64,000 bases of DNA from JAVJUV01 sp040220415 (GTDB lineage: Bacteria > Pseudomonadota > Alphaproteobacteria > Rhodobacterales > Rhodobacteraceae): positions 98,807 through 162,806 of the forward strand of contig JAVJUV010000167.1 in NCBI GenBank assembly GCA_040220415.1. Direction: 5' to 3'. How positions within the stretch are numbered: the first letter of the stretch is position 1; each line of letters starts with the position of its first letter. Positions 1-8,291 of this stretch are shown here, in pieces. The notes below the pieces were generated by a model. The model was not told the origin of the DNA. It did not search any database and was given only the letters and a program-made list of their open reading frames with translations. Both the position numbers and the translations under genes were made by a program.

Positions 1-451
1 CGGGATCGACGCCAACGCGGTACTGCGCCTGGTCGAGGACCACGGGTTGGAGCGGACCAAGGCGATCCTGAACCACGAGAGCGGATTGCTGGGACTGTCG
101 GGCGGCAAGTCGGACATGCGCAACCTGATGCTGGACCATTCGGCGGACGCGAATTTCGCGGTCGAGCATTTCTGCTATTGGACGCTGCGCCACGCCGGCA
201 GCCTGATCGCGGCGATGGAGGGGCTGGACGCCATCGCCTTCACCGGCGGGATCGGCGAGAACGCGGTGACGGTGCGCGCGCTGATCCTGCGGGGGCTGGA
301 GTGGATCGGCGTGCGGATGGACCCGGACGCGAACCATCGGAACGGGCCGCGGCTGCATGCCGAGACCAGCAAGATCGGCGTCTGGATCGTTCCGGCGCGC
401 GAGGAGTGGATGATCGCCCGCGATGCGCTGACGCTGCTGGAGGCGGGATGA
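1..451 (+). CDS. ackA: Acetate kinase, C-terminal part (cut by window start)
   Basis: Reading frame open from base 2 to the TGA at 449-451, giving the last 149 residues of an enzyme normally about 390-400 long. It interconverts acetyl phosphate + ADP with acetate + ATP in the cytoplasm. Visible signatures are SGLLGLSG followed by SDMR, and the late acetokinase signature FTGGIGENA, both typical of the C-terminal half of the ASKHA-fold acetokinase family. The convergent pta gene ends 4 bp downstream, which fits the Pta-AckA acetate overflow/assimilation pair, although the two genes lie on opposite strands. The N-terminal half and the promoter are outside the window. Confidence 0.93.
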   Translation, partial: GIDANAVLRLVEDHGLERTKAILNHESGLLGLSGGKSDMRNLMLDHSADANFAVEHFCYWTLRHAGSLIAAMEGLDAIAFTGGIGENAVTVRALILRGLEWIGVRMDPDANHRNGPRLHAETSKIGVWIVPAREEWMIARDALTLLEAG

Positions 452-455
452 CGCC

Positions 456-1322
456 TCAGCCGAGCGCGAGCGAGATGACCGTGGCCGCCACGATGTCGTC
501 CACGGACGCGCCGCGCGAGAGATCGCAGACCGGTTTGCGGAAGCCTTGCAGGAAAGGGCCGATCGCCTGCGCGCCCGCCAGTTCCTGCGCCAGCTTGTAT
601 GCGATGTTGCCGGCGTCGAGCGACGGGAACACCAGCACGTTCGCGTCGCCCGCGCCCGCGCCCTTGCGGGCGGCGATGGCGGGATTGAGCGCCGCATCCG
701 CCTGCACCGGGCCATCCAGCGTCAACCCGCGTTCGCGGAGAAGTGCGGCGGCCTGGGCCACCTTGTCGACGGAGGGGCCGGTGCCGCTGGTCCCCGTGGA
801 ATACGACAGGAGCGCCACGCGCGCCGCGCCCAGAAGCGCCGCGCCCGACGCCATTGACGCGGTGGCGATGGCGGCCAGTCCGGCGGCGTCGGGATCGACG
901 GTGACCGCGCAGTCGGCGAAGATCATCTCGCGCCCGTCGGGGAAGACCATCAGGAAGAAGGACGAGGGCGCTTCGATCCCCTCGGCGAGGCCGATTGCGA
1001 GCGAGGCGGCTTCGATCACGCGCCGGGTCGGTGCGACAGCACCGGCGACCATCGCGTCGGCGTCGCCGGCGGCCACCATCGCGGCGGCGCGGATCAGCGG
1101 CTTGGCGATCATCCGCGCAGCGATGGCGGGTTTGACGCCGCGCGTCTCTACCAGGATTTGCGCCAGCGCGTCCGACGGCCCGGCCAGCGGCACGGGACGG
1201 GCGAGCCCCCGGGCCTCGAGCCGCAGCGCGGCTTCGGCGGTGCGCTCGTCGTCCATTTCGGGCAGGACCACGCGCGCTTTCCGCTCGCGCGCCGCTTCGG
1301 TTGCCGTCTCGATGATACCCAT
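456..1322 (-). CDS. pta: Phosphate acetyltransferase (short form)
   Basis: 288 residues. Exchanges acetyl-CoA + phosphate with acetyl phosphate + CoA, partner reaction of acetate kinase next door. The family is recognised from PEMDDERTAEAALRL near the N-terminus, AGAVAPTRRVIEAA around residues 90-105, SYSTGTSGTGPSVDKV in the middle, and the C-terminal run around DANVLVFPSLDAGNIAYKLA ending with GPFLQGFRKPVCDLSRG. It lacks the extra N-terminal domains of long Pta, so it is the compact PTA/PTB type; phosphate butyryltransferase is a less likely alternative given ackA beside it. The start ATG at 1322 has a GGGGGA-type ribosome site. Only 27 bp separate it from the divergent citrate synthase start. 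Confidence 0.9.
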   Translation of the reverse strand: MGIIETATEAARERKARVVLPEMDDERTAEAALRLEARGLARPVPLAGPSDALAQILVETRGVKPAIAARMIAKPLIRAAAMVAAGDADAMVAGAVAPTRRVIEAASLAIGLAEGIEAPSSFFLMVFPDGREMIFADCAVTVDPDAAGLAAIATASMASGAALLGAARVALLSYSTGTSGTGPSVDKVAQAAALLRERGLTLDGPVQADAALNPAIAARKGAGAGDANVLVFPSLDAGNIAYKLAQELAGAQAIGPFLQGFRKPVCDLSRGASVDDIVAATVISLALG

Positions 1323-1349
1323 GAATCCCCCGTTTCCAGGAGCAGCTAA

Positions 1350-2483
1350 ATGACCGACGCCCCAAAGATCAACCGCGGACTGATGGGAGTTTATTTCGAC
1401 CGTTCGGCCGTTTCGGACATCGATGGCGCGGCGGGGCGTCTGTTCTATCGCGGCTACTCGATCGACGATCTGGCGACAAAGGCGACGTTCGAGGAAGTCA
1501 GTTATCTGCTGATCATGGGCGAGCTGCCGACGCCGAGCGAACTGTCCGATTTCGACGGGCGGCTGAAGGCGGCGCGGGTGCTGCCCGATGCGGTGTACGA
1601 TATCATCCGGGCGACCGCCGGTGGCCACCCGATGAACGTGCTGAGAACCGCCGTCTCGGCCCTGGCCGCGCTGGAACCCGGTTCGGCGGATTCGACGGAA
1701 GCGGGGATGCTGGAGAACGGCATCCGCCTGACGGCGCAGGTTCCGATGATCATCGCCGCGCACGAGGCGATCCGGAACGGGCGCGACCCCGTCGCGCCGG
1801 ATGCGTCGCTGGGCCATGCCGCGAACTGGCTCTGGATGCTGAAGGGCAAGAAGCCGTCCGAAGACGCGGCGCGGCTGGCGGATGTCGATTTCATCCTGCA
1901 CGCCGAGCACGGCTCGAACGCGTCGTCCTTCGCGGCGCGGGTGACGGTCGGCACCGAGGCCGACATGCACTGCGCGATCACCACGGCCATCGCGACGCTG
2001 GCGGGTCCGGCGCATGGCGGCGCTGCGGAAGACGTGATGAAGATGGTCGAGGAGATCGGGTCGCCCGACAAGGCGGCGGACTATGTGAAGGCCAAGCGGA
2101 AGAACCGCGAGCCGGTCACCGGTTTCGGCCATCGGGTCTATCGGGCGGAAGATCCGCGCGCGCGCCACATGCGCGAGGGCGTGCGGAAGCTGGGCGAGGA
2201 GATGGGCGAGCCGCGCTGGTACGAGATCCTGCAAGGCGTGGTCGAGGCGATGAAGCCCTATGCGCGCCACGGTCTGAACGTGAACGTCGATTTCTACTCG
2301 GGCGTCGTCTACCAGCTGCACGGTATCCCGATGGACCTTTACGTGCCGATCTTCGCCATCGGACGGATGCCTGGCTGGGTGATCCAGTGCCTGGAGCAGA
2401 AGCGGGGCAATATCCTGATCCGCCCGCTGACGGTCTACAACGGACCCGAGCCGCGGGAGTGGGTGGCGATCGGCAGCCGCTGA
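1350..2483 (+). CDS. Citrate synthase family protein (citrate or 2-methylcitrate synthase)
   Basis: 377 residues, the compact size of type I-like/2-methylcitrate synthases rather than the roughly 430-residue GltA. Condenses acetyl-CoA (or propionyl-CoA) with oxaloacetate. The catalytic residues are visible: His222 in GPAHGGA, His261 in GFGHRVY and Asp314 in NVDFYSG, with the oxaloacetate-binding His187 in HAEHGSNAS. AGGAG lies 8 nt before the ATG. The gene is divergent from pta and convergent with pcs, whose stop lies 1 bp away. Sequence alone cannot separate citrate synthase from methylcitrate synthase. No prpB or prpD is nearby, so a housekeeping-type or acetyl-CoA-linked role beside pta/ackA is the simpler reading. 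Confidence 0.88.
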   Translation: MTDAPKINRGLMGVYFDRSAVSDIDGAAGRLFYRGYSIDDLATKATFEEVSYLLIMGELPTPSELSDFDGRLKAARVLPDAVYDIIRATAGGHPMNVLRTAVSALAALEPGSADSTEAGMLENGIRLTAQVPMIIAAHEAIRNGRDPVAPDASLGHAANWLWMLKGKKPSEDAARLADVDFILHAEHGSNASSFAARVTVGTEADMHCAITTAIATLAGPAHGGAAEDVMKMVEEIGSPDKAADYVKAKRKNREPVTGFGHRVYRAEDPRARHMREGVRKLGEEMGEPRWYEILQGVVEAMKPYARHGLNVNVDFYSGVVYQLHGIPMDLYVPIFAIGRMPGWVIQCLEQKRGNILIRPLTVYNGPEPREWVAIGSR

Positions 2484-2484
2484 G

Positions 2485-3198
2485 TCAGAGCTTCTCGCGG
2501 TAGATGATCTGCTGCGCGGCACCGGCGCCCAGAAGCCAGAGCGACGAGACGACCAGTCCCCAGTGCGCGATACTGTCGGGGTGAAAGCCGACCCAGGCGG
2601 CCCAGCCGGCGAAAAAGGTCCAGGCAAATGCCGTGGGCAGCGTGATCCAACGCCAGCGCTCGGTGCGGAACGGGTGGACGAACTTGATCGGCAGCAGCAT
2701 CGCGATGGCGAGGATCGAGACCAGGACAAGAATGATCTCGAACTGGGGCCGAATCGCGAACAGGACCAGCACCACCATGTTCCAGCAGCCGGGGAAGCCG
2801 CTGAAGGAATAGTCCGAAGTCTTCATCCGGGTGTCGGCGAAGTAGATCGCGGACATGAAGGTGATGACGATGATCGCGAACCATCCCGCCCAGCCGGGCA
2901 GAAGCCCGGAGTGGAACAGCGCGAAGGCCGGGATGAAGACGTAGGTCAGGTAGTCGATGATCAGGTCCAGGAGAACGCCGTCGATCCGGGGCGCGTTGGT
3001 CTGGACGTGGGTGGCGCGGGCGAGAGGCCCATCGATTCCGTCGACCGCAAAGGCCACGACCAGCCAGAAGAACATCGTCGCCCAGTCACCGTTCGCCGCC
3101 TCGAGCATCGCGAGCATGGCGAAGACCGCGCCCGAGGCGGTCAGAAGATGGACGAGGTAGGCCTTGGTCTTGATCGTCATGTATTCGTCATGCCCCAT
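2485..3198 (-). CDS. pcs: Phosphatidylcholine synthase (CDP-alcohol phosphatidyltransferase)
   Basis: 237 residues, polytopic membrane enzyme that joins CDP-diacylglycerol and choline into phosphatidylcholine (one-step bacterial route). The CDP-alcohol phosphotransferase signature begins DGPLAR (about residues 54-59) and continues with the spaced GVLLDLIID aspartates about 15-25 residues later. The SFSGFPGCWN segment is characteristic of Pcs rather than of PgsA or PssA. Around seven to eight hydrophobic segments span the rest. An in-frame ATG at 3180 (MTIKTK) is an alternative start 6 codons in; neither start has a strong ribosome site. Convergent with the citrate synthase gene, with one base between stops. 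Confidence 0.88.
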   Translation of the reverse strand: MGHDEYMTIKTKAYLVHLLTASGAVFAMLAMLEAANGDWATMFFWLVVAFAVDGIDGPLARATHVQTNAPRIDGVLLDLIIDYLTYVFIPAFALFHSGLLPGWAGWFAIIVITFMSAIYFADTRMKTSDYSFSGFPGCWNMVVLVLFAIRPQFEIILVLVSILAIAMLLPIKFVHPFRTERWRWITLPTAFAWTFFAGWAAWVGFHPDSIAHWGLVVSSLWLLGAGAAQQIIYREKL

Positions 3199-3258
3199 CG
3201 GCGGAGCAGGTGCAAAACCCTTCCGCAGGGCAAAGGCGGTATCGATGTGCGGGCAAGG

Positions 3259-4176
3259 TCACTGGGCCCTCGGGTGGGCCGCTTCGTAGACCTCCATCAG
3301 TCTGGCGGTGTCGACAGCGGTATAGGCCTGGGTGGTGGACAGCGAGGCGTGTCCCAGAAGCTCCTGTATCGCGCGGAGGTCGCCGCCGGCATTCAGGAGA
3401 TGGGTGGCGAAGCTGTGGCGCATGGCGTGCGGTGTCGCGGTGGCGGGCAGGCCCAGCTGGGCGCGGGCCTTTTCCATCACCTTCTGGATGAGCCGGGGGC
3501 TGAGCGGACCGCCGCGGGTGCCGCGGAACAGCGGCGCGTCGGGCTCGGGCTGGAACGGGCAGGCGGCGACGTAGGCTTCCACGGCGCGCCGGGCCGCAGG
3601 AATGACCGGAACGACACGTTCCTTGTTGCCCTTGCCGGTGATCCGCATCGTCTCGCCCAGCGGCAGATCGCGGCCGGTGAGCGAGAGCGCTTCGGATATA
3701 CGCAGGCCGCAGCCGTAGAGCAGGGTGACGACCGCGGCGTCGCGGCGCGCGACCCAGTCGGTCAGGGATTGCAGTTCAACGGTTTCGATCATCGCGCGGG
3801 CGGCGTCCTCGGCCAGCGGGCGGGGCAGCTTTCTCTGGAAGCGCGGGCTGCGCGTCATCAGGACCGGCGTCGGGTCGAACCCGTCACGCTCGGCCATCCA
3901 TGCCACGAAGCCCTTGACCGAGGAAAGCGCGCGGGCCAGCGAACGGGGTCCGAGACCGCGCGTGCGTTCATGCGCCATCCATGCGCGCATCGCGCCGGTA
4001 TCGAGACGCCCGATCTGCGCACCGCCGACCGAACCGCCCTCGTGGTTCTGAAGGAAGGCGAAGAATGCCAAGAGGTCGGTCCGGTAGGCTTCGACCGTCT
4101 TGATCGAGCGGCCGCTGACCGCCCTGAGTTCGGCCAGCCAGCGGTCGAGCGCGTCGGTGAGGCCCGGGGAGATCAA
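3259..4176 (-). CDS. xerC: Tyrosine recombinase XerC
   Basis: 305 residues, the usual Xer size. Resolves chromosome dimers at dif together with XerD. The N-terminal SAM-like core-binding domain spans residues 10-95 and the catalytic domain about 115-300. The full set of active residues is present: Arg159 in GCGLRISEA, Lys182 in KGNKER, His250 and Arg253 in HAMRHSFATHLL, His276 in LLGHASLSTTQ and nucleophile Tyr285. Translation appears to start at TTG (4176), sharing the TTGA overlap with the stop of the DUF484 gene, which indicates translational coupling. This DUF484-xerC pairing is a standard proteobacterial arrangement, so this is the housekeeping recombinase and not a phage integrase. Confidence 0.94.
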   Translation of the reverse strand: MISPGLTDALDRWLAELRAVSGRSIKTVEAYRTDLLAFFAFLQNHEGGSVGGAQIGRLDTGAMRAWMAHERTRGLGPRSLARALSSVKGFVAWMAERDGFDPTPVLMTRSPRFQRKLPRPLAEDAARAMIETVELQSLTDWVARRDAAVVTLLYGCGLRISEALSLTGRDLPLGETMRITGKGNKERVVPVIPAARRAVEAYVAACPFQPEPDAPLFRGTRGGPLSPRLIQKVMEKARAQLGLPATATPHAMRHSFATHLLNAGGDLRAIQELLGHASLSTTQAYTAVDTARLMEVYEAAHPRAQ

Positions 4177-4871
4177 TCGAGCCAGCGGCGCATCGCACGT
4201 TCGAAGACGCCGCCCATGAAACTGAGGAGATCCGTGCCCTGGTGGGGCGCAAAGTGGTTCGCATCGTCCGAGGCGAAGGCCAGCATGCCCGGCAGGCGGT
4301 TTTCGCCGAAGTCCAGAAGGATACAGGCCTCGGACCCGACCCAGTCGGCGGGATCGCCGAACACCGATCCGGTCATCGCGGTCGCGCGGCGCAGCGTGAC
4401 GTGGCGCACCGGACGGCCCTGGCCGATGTATTCCGAGACGAAACCGGGCCGGACCAAAGTCAGCACGTCGGAGCCGGGGCCATCGACGTTGCCGGCTTCG
4501 TGGCTTTCGAGGACAAGGCGGAGGGCGCCGAGGTTAAGGATATCGGCGACATCGCGGCCGAGCGAGGCGAGGAACGCCTCGAAGTCCCGCGGTTCGAGAA
4601 AGGCGAGGATGGCGCGGTGGACCTGGTTCATGCCCGACAGGTTGTCGTAGGCGGCGGCGATCACCGAGCGATGGGTGTCTTCCAGCCGTTCGAGCCGCGC
4701 TTCCAGGCGCTCCATCGCGACGCCGCGAAGGTCGATGATGTTCTGTCCCATCGCACGCTCGTTGGCCGCGACCAGTGCGCGCATGACATCGGGGTCTTCC
4801 AGAATGAATTCGGGATCCTGAAGGATGCGCATGCGCACATCTTCGGCAATCGCGGTTGCCTGCTCGTTCAT
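4173..4871 (-). CDS. DUF484 family protein
   Basis: 232 residues, matching DUF484 in length and layout. A conserved N-terminal segment, ILQDPEFILEDPDVMRAL (residues 16-33), is followed by a helical stretch rich in RLEARLERLEDTH that is likely coiled coil. A GAF-like C-terminal half ends FERAMRRWLD. Molecular function of the family is not established. It is recurrently encoded directly upstream of xerC, as here with a 4-bp overlap. No signal peptide or membrane segment is seen, so it is presumably cytoplasmic. The gene starts at ATG 4871 with no other in-frame start upstream that looks better. Confidence 0.85.
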   Translation of the reverse strand: MNEQATAIAEDVRMRILQDPEFILEDPDVMRALVAANERAMGQNIIDLRGVAMERLEARLERLEDTHRSVIAAAYDNLSGMNQVHRAILAFLEPRDFEAFLASLGRDVADILNLGALRLVLESHEAGNVDGPGSDVLTLVRPGFVSEYIGQGRPVRHVTLRRATAMTGSVFGDPADWVGSEACILLDFGENRLPGMLAFASDDANHFAPHQGTDLLSFMGGVFERAMRRWLD

Positions 4872-4996
4872 CTCTGCCTCGTTTCATTGGGCCGCTTTGG
4901 CGCGGCCATTGTTTTCGGGCACATTGGCAGGGACCCGCGGACCGCTCAAGCGATTATATCCGTTTCAGGAATTTGCGCGGCAGATCGGCAACGCGG

Positions 4997-6412
4997 CTAG
5001 CCGGCGGCCAGCACCGCGCCGGGATTCATGATGCCTTTGGGATCGAGCGCGGCCTTGATCGCGCGCATCGCGGACAGCTTGGCGGGGTCGATGTATTTCT
5101 CGAGCGCCTTGACCTTCAGGCGTCCGATGCCGTGTTCGGCGCTGAAGCTGCCGCCGCGGGCGACCACCATGCTGTGGATCAGTTCCGACATATCCGCCGC
5201 GCGGCCTTTGTAGGCCTCGCGCGTCTCGCCCCTGGGCGGGAAGAGGTTGTAGTGCAGGTTGCCGTCGCCAAGATGGCCGAATGTGCTGATCCGGACCGGA
5301 GCCAAGGCGCGAATGGCCGGCCCGGCCTCTGCCAGGAAGCCGGGAATCTCGGACAGCGGCAGCGACAGGTCATGGCTGGCGATCGCGCCGATCCGGCGGT
5401 TGGCGGCGGGAATCGTTTCGCGCAGGGTCCAGAAGTCTGACCGTTGCTGGCCGGACTGCGCGATGGCACCGTCCAACACCAGGCCGCGCTCCATCGCCTT
5501 TTCGAAGATCGCGAGGATCGTGGCTTCGGGGTCGGTTCCGGGCTCGGTGCCGATCTCGGTCAGCACAGCCCAGTCCGGTATTGCCTGGAAGGGGTGCCTT
5601 CCATCCAGGCCGGCCTCGGACAGGAACTCGAAACCTTCGCGCGATATGATCTCGAAGGCCGAGATCGTCTCGCCTGCGAGATCGCGGAAGAGCGTGAAGA
5701 GTTCCAGCGCCTGTTCGGGTCCCGGCACCGAGAGAAAGGCCGTGGCAAGTTCTGCAGGGCGGGGCGAGAGCGCCAGGGCGGCGGCGGTGATGATGCCCAG
5801 CGTGCCTTCCGAACCGATCAGAAGGTGGCGGAGGTCATAGCCCGTGTTGTCCTTCCTGAGCCGTTTCAGGCCGTGGAAGATCTGACCATCGGGCAGAACC
5901 GCCTCGATCCCGAGGCAGAGGTCGCGCGCCATGCCGTAGCGCAGCACGTTCAGCCCGCCGGAGTTCACGGCAAGCGCCGCGCCGATCCGCGCGCTGTCCT
6001 GGCTGGCATAAGAGAGCGGGAAGAGCCTGCTCATCCCCCGGGCCGCGTCCTGGACGGCCGCCACCGATGCGCCCGCTTCCGCGATCAGCGTGTCTTCGGC
6101 GGGATAGGTTGCGCGTATCGCGGTCATCTTTTCCAGCGAGACGATAAGGGGGACGGGGCCGTCGGTGCTGATCTGGCCCGAGACAAGCCCGGTCCCGCCG
6201 CCGTAAGGCACGATACCGACCGCGGCTCCGGCGCAGGCGCGGACGATGCCGGCGGTCTGATCGGTGGTGGCGGGGCGGGCGACGAAACCGGGGCGTCCCT
6301 TGTAGAGACCGCGCGGTTCCTCGAGGTAGGAGGGATCGGCCGGCCTGACCGATAGGCCGGGCACGCTGGCGGAAAGCCTTTCGGCGAAACTGGCGTCAGC
6401 ATCGTGAAGCAT
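4997..6412 (-). CDS. FAD-linked 2-hydroxyacid dehydrogenase (GlcD / D-2-hydroxyglutarate dehydrogenase type)
   Basis: 471 residues. The N-terminal PCMH/FAD_binding_4 domain (about residues 40-215) carries PYGGGTGLVSGQ, the FAD pyrophosphate-binding turn. The C-terminal FAD-oxidase_C domain carries FGHLGDGNLHYN, a metal/substrate histidine motif, and SAEHGIGRLK near the end. These place it with GlcD, D-lactate dehydrogenase and D-2-hydroxyglutarate dehydrogenase, which oxidise D-2-hydroxy acids and pass electrons to a carrier. The substrate cannot be fixed from sequence. No glcE/glcF subunits lie beside it, which argues for a single-chain D-lactate or D-2-hydroxyglutarate enzyme rather than the glycolate oxidase complex. 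It is transcribed in the same direction as the DUF484-xerC pair, 125 bp upstream of it. Confidence 0.85.
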   Translation of the reverse strand: MLHDADASFAERLSASVPGLSVRPADPSYLEEPRGLYKGRPGFVARPATTDQTAGIVRACAGAAVGIVPYGGGTGLVSGQISTDGPVPLIVSLEKMTAIRATYPAEDTLIAEAGASVAAVQDAARGMSRLFPLSYASQDSARIGAALAVNSGGLNVLRYGMARDLCLGIEAVLPDGQIFHGLKRLRKDNTGYDLRHLLIGSEGTLGIITAAALALSPRPAELATAFLSVPGPEQALELFTLFRDLAGETISAFEIISREGFEFLSEAGLDGRHPFQAIPDWAVLTEIGTEPGTDPEATILAIFEKAMERGLVLDGAIAQSGQQRSDFWTLRETIPAANRRIGAIASHDLSLPLSEIPGFLAEAGPAIRALAPVRISTFGHLGDGNLHYNLFPPRGETREAYKGRAADMSELIHSMVVARGGSFSAEHGIGRLKVKALEKYIDPAKLSAMRAIKAALDPKGIMNPGAVLAAG

Positions 6413-6455
6413 GGGGCGAGTTATGGTCGCCTGAGGGGCGGTGTCAAACAGGCTT

Positions 6456-7283
6456 TCACTCGTTGTCGTTCAGCCACCTCGGCTCCAGCACCATTACCGT
6501 CGGCCGCGAGGGCAGGTCGCGCAGGGAAAGCTCGAAGCTGGACGTACCGGGCTGTTCGATATCGAAGTCGTTGGAGACGCCTGCCAGGAACCGGTCGAGC
6601 GAGTTGCGCGAGAACCAGTGCATCGGCAGCACGTAGGAAGAGCGCAGGCGGTTCACGATGCGGATCATCGTGGGTGTATCGACCGTCAGCCCGCCGTCGA
6701 CGGCGGCCATCACGACGTCGAGGCGGCCGATGGCGGCGTAGGTTTCGTCGGAGGGTTCGTGGTGCAGATGTCCGAGGTGCCCGATGCAGAGGCCCGCCAC
6801 CTCGAAGACGAAAATCGAGTTGTTGTCCTCGAGCCGGTCGCCGAAACCGTTGCGGATATCGGTGGTGACGTTCCGGATCAGCATCTCGCCCAGATCGAGG
6901 TAGTAGTCCGCCGGCTCGCCCTGCTGCCGCCAGCCGGGCAGGACATGCTTGATGTCGGGGTGCGGGGAGGGCGTCCAGTGGCTGCCGTGGGCGTTGTTCA
7001 TGGTGACAACGTCGGGGATCATGCCGGTGGCGCCGACGAAGCCGGTGAAATCGGTGATCGCCGAGAGACCGCCGTGAGTCTGGATCATGTACATCGAATG
7101 ATCGATGTAGCTGAGACGCACGCTGAACTCGTCCTTCACCGGATCGCGCCACGATGCCTGCCGGACATAGGTCATTTCGGGCGAGGCATCGGCGATGGCG
7201 AAGCAGTGGGACGGGCGTCGGTCCTGCGCGAATACGGCGGTGGCCGAAATCGACAGAGCGAAAGTGATGATCAGACGCAGCAT
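6456..7283 (-). CDS. Exported metallo-beta-lactamase-fold protein, function unknown
   Basis: 275 residues with a clear Sec signal peptide (hydrophobic stretch LIITFALSISATAVFA, cleavage likely after residue 19). The mature part has features of the UPF0173/L-ascorbate-6-phosphate-lactonase-like branch of the metallo-beta-lactamase fold: YIDHSMYMIQTHGG then ITDFTG (first strand and Asp), NNAHGSHW (the histidine cluster, in a degenerate arrangement), GHLGHLHHEPSDE, and a terminal LPMHWF. It probably binds divalent metal in the periplasm. Ribosome site GGAGG lies 7 nt before the ATG. It is an orphan between the hydroxyacid dehydrogenase and glpR, reading the same way as both. I cannot assign a substrate. 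Confidence 0.75.
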   Translation of the reverse strand: MLRLIITFALSISATAVFAQDRRPSHCFAIADASPEMTYVRQASWRDPVKDEFSVRLSYIDHSMYMIQTHGGLSAITDFTGFVGATGMIPDVVTMNNAHGSHWTPSPHPDIKHVLPGWRQQGEPADYYLDLGEMLIRNVTTDIRNGFGDRLEDNNSIFVFEVAGLCIGHLGHLHHEPSDETYAAIGRLDVVMAAVDGGLTVDTPTMIRIVNRLRSSYVLPMHWFSRNSLDRFLAGVSNDFDIEQPGTSSFELSLRDLPSRPTVMVLEPRWLNDNE

Positions 7284-7334
7284 GAGGGCACCTCCGTTTG
7301 AGGGGAGGATAGCGCGAGCGGGGCGTCGCTCAAG

Positions 7335-8096
7335 TTAGGCGGCGATCACTATTTCGCAGGCGCCATCGGCGCAGGCGGCCGTGACAGCCGCAGGTGCGGG
7401 CGCATCCGTGACGAAAGCGTCGAAATCGGCGATCCGGCCGATCCGCACGGGGGCCGATCTGGCGAACTTGGAGTGGTCCGCCATCAGCCAGGACCGACGT
7501 GCCAGTTCCATCACGGTCTGGGCGACGCGCACTTCGCGGAAGTCGTAGTCGAGCGCGTCGCCGTCTTCGGAAAGGGCCGACGCACCGAGAAGCGCGTAAT
7601 CGGGGCGAAACTGGCGCACGAATTCGGCCGTGGTCTCGCCCACAAGCCCGCCGTCGGACGATCTGAGCAGCCCGCCGGTCAGGATGAGATCGACGCCCGG
7701 CGCGTCGGCCAGCGCGTTGCCGGCATGCAGGTTGTTGGTGACGACCATGAGGTTGCGATGCTCGGCAAGCCGGCGCGCGACGGCCTCCAGCGTGGTGCCG
7801 ATGTCGAGGAAGACGGAAGCGCCGTCGGGGATGCGCCGCGCCACTTCGGCGGCCATTCGCTCCTTGCCTTCGGATTGCAGGATCTTCCGGTCGTCGTGGC
7901 CGATGTTGCGCGTTCCCGACGGCAGGATCGCCCCGCCGTAGACCCGGACCAGGTGGCCCCGGTCGCAAAGCGCGTTCAGGTCGCGGCGGGCGGTCTGGAC
8001 GGTGACGCCGAAGGCGCGGGCCAGCGAATCGGTCGAAACCTTGCCCTGACGGCGCGCCAGATCGAGAATGTCGTTCAGGCGGATGTTCTGCGCCAT
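7335..8096 (-). CDS. glpR: DeoR-family repressor of glycerol genes (GlpR)
   Basis: 253 residues. The N-terminal DeoR helix-turn-helix (about residues 6-58) contains TDSLARAFGVTVQTARRDLN and the conserved GHLVRVYGGA wing. The C-terminal DeoRC sugar-phosphate sensor (about 75-230) contains VFLDIGTTLEAVARRL and VVTNNLHAGNAL. The ATG is preceded by AAGGAGA. It is divergent from glpD-glpK with a 195-bp shared control region holding repeated CGAAA half-sites, so it is most likely the glycerol-3-phosphate-responsive repressor of that operon and of itself. The target assignment is by context; the family call is firm. Confidence 0.87.
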   Translation of the reverse strand: MAQNIRLNDILDLARRQGKVSTDSLARAFGVTVQTARRDLNALCDRGHLVRVYGGAILPSGTRNIGHDDRKILQSEGKERMAAEVARRIPDGASVFLDIGTTLEAVARRLAEHRNLMVVTNNLHAGNALADAPGVDLILTGGLLRSSDGGLVGETTAEFVRQFRPDYALLGASALSEDGDALDYDFREVRVAQTVMELARRSWLMADHSKFARSAPVRIGRIADFDAFVTDAPAPAAVTAACADGACEIVIAA

Positions 8097-8291
8097 GGCC
8101 GGGTCTCCTTCGGAATGTTCGTAGAGCGAAAAAAGCGAAAGATCAAATTGGGAGATAGAACATTTTGCTTTCGTTTGTTTTTCAGTCTGGGACGGTTTTG
8201 GCGTGATTTACAAGGCCGGTAGGCGTAGATTCGGATGATGGACGAAAAAGAACATTTCGAGCGAAACCGAACATCGCTTGGGGATTGAACA
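8097..8291. promoter_or_regulatory. glpR/glpD divergent control region with repeated CGAAA half-sites
   Basis: 195 bp between the two start codons. The half-site GCGAAA occurs at 8126-8131 and 8135-8140 (direct repeat, 9-bp period) and again at 8261-8266. ACGAAA is at 8242-8247, and inverted TTTCG copies lie near 8169-8173 and 8255-8259. TTTCGAGCGAAA at 8255-8266 is a short inverted pair close to the glpD start. DeoR-type GlpR repressors bind multiple AT-rich sites carrying TTCG cores, so these are plausible operators. Exact promoters are not obvious. Confidence 0.5.

Noticed and set aside
3259..4176. Tyrosine recombinase as sign of a mobile element
   Set aside because: Size, motifs and coupling to DUF484 identify housekeeping XerC; no excisionase, att repeats or cargo genes are present.
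4890..4907. GGCCGC...GCGGCC hairpin as a terminator
   Set aside because: The T-rich tail is on the plus strand, where no gene ends; in the minus sense, where transcription runs, no U-tract follows.
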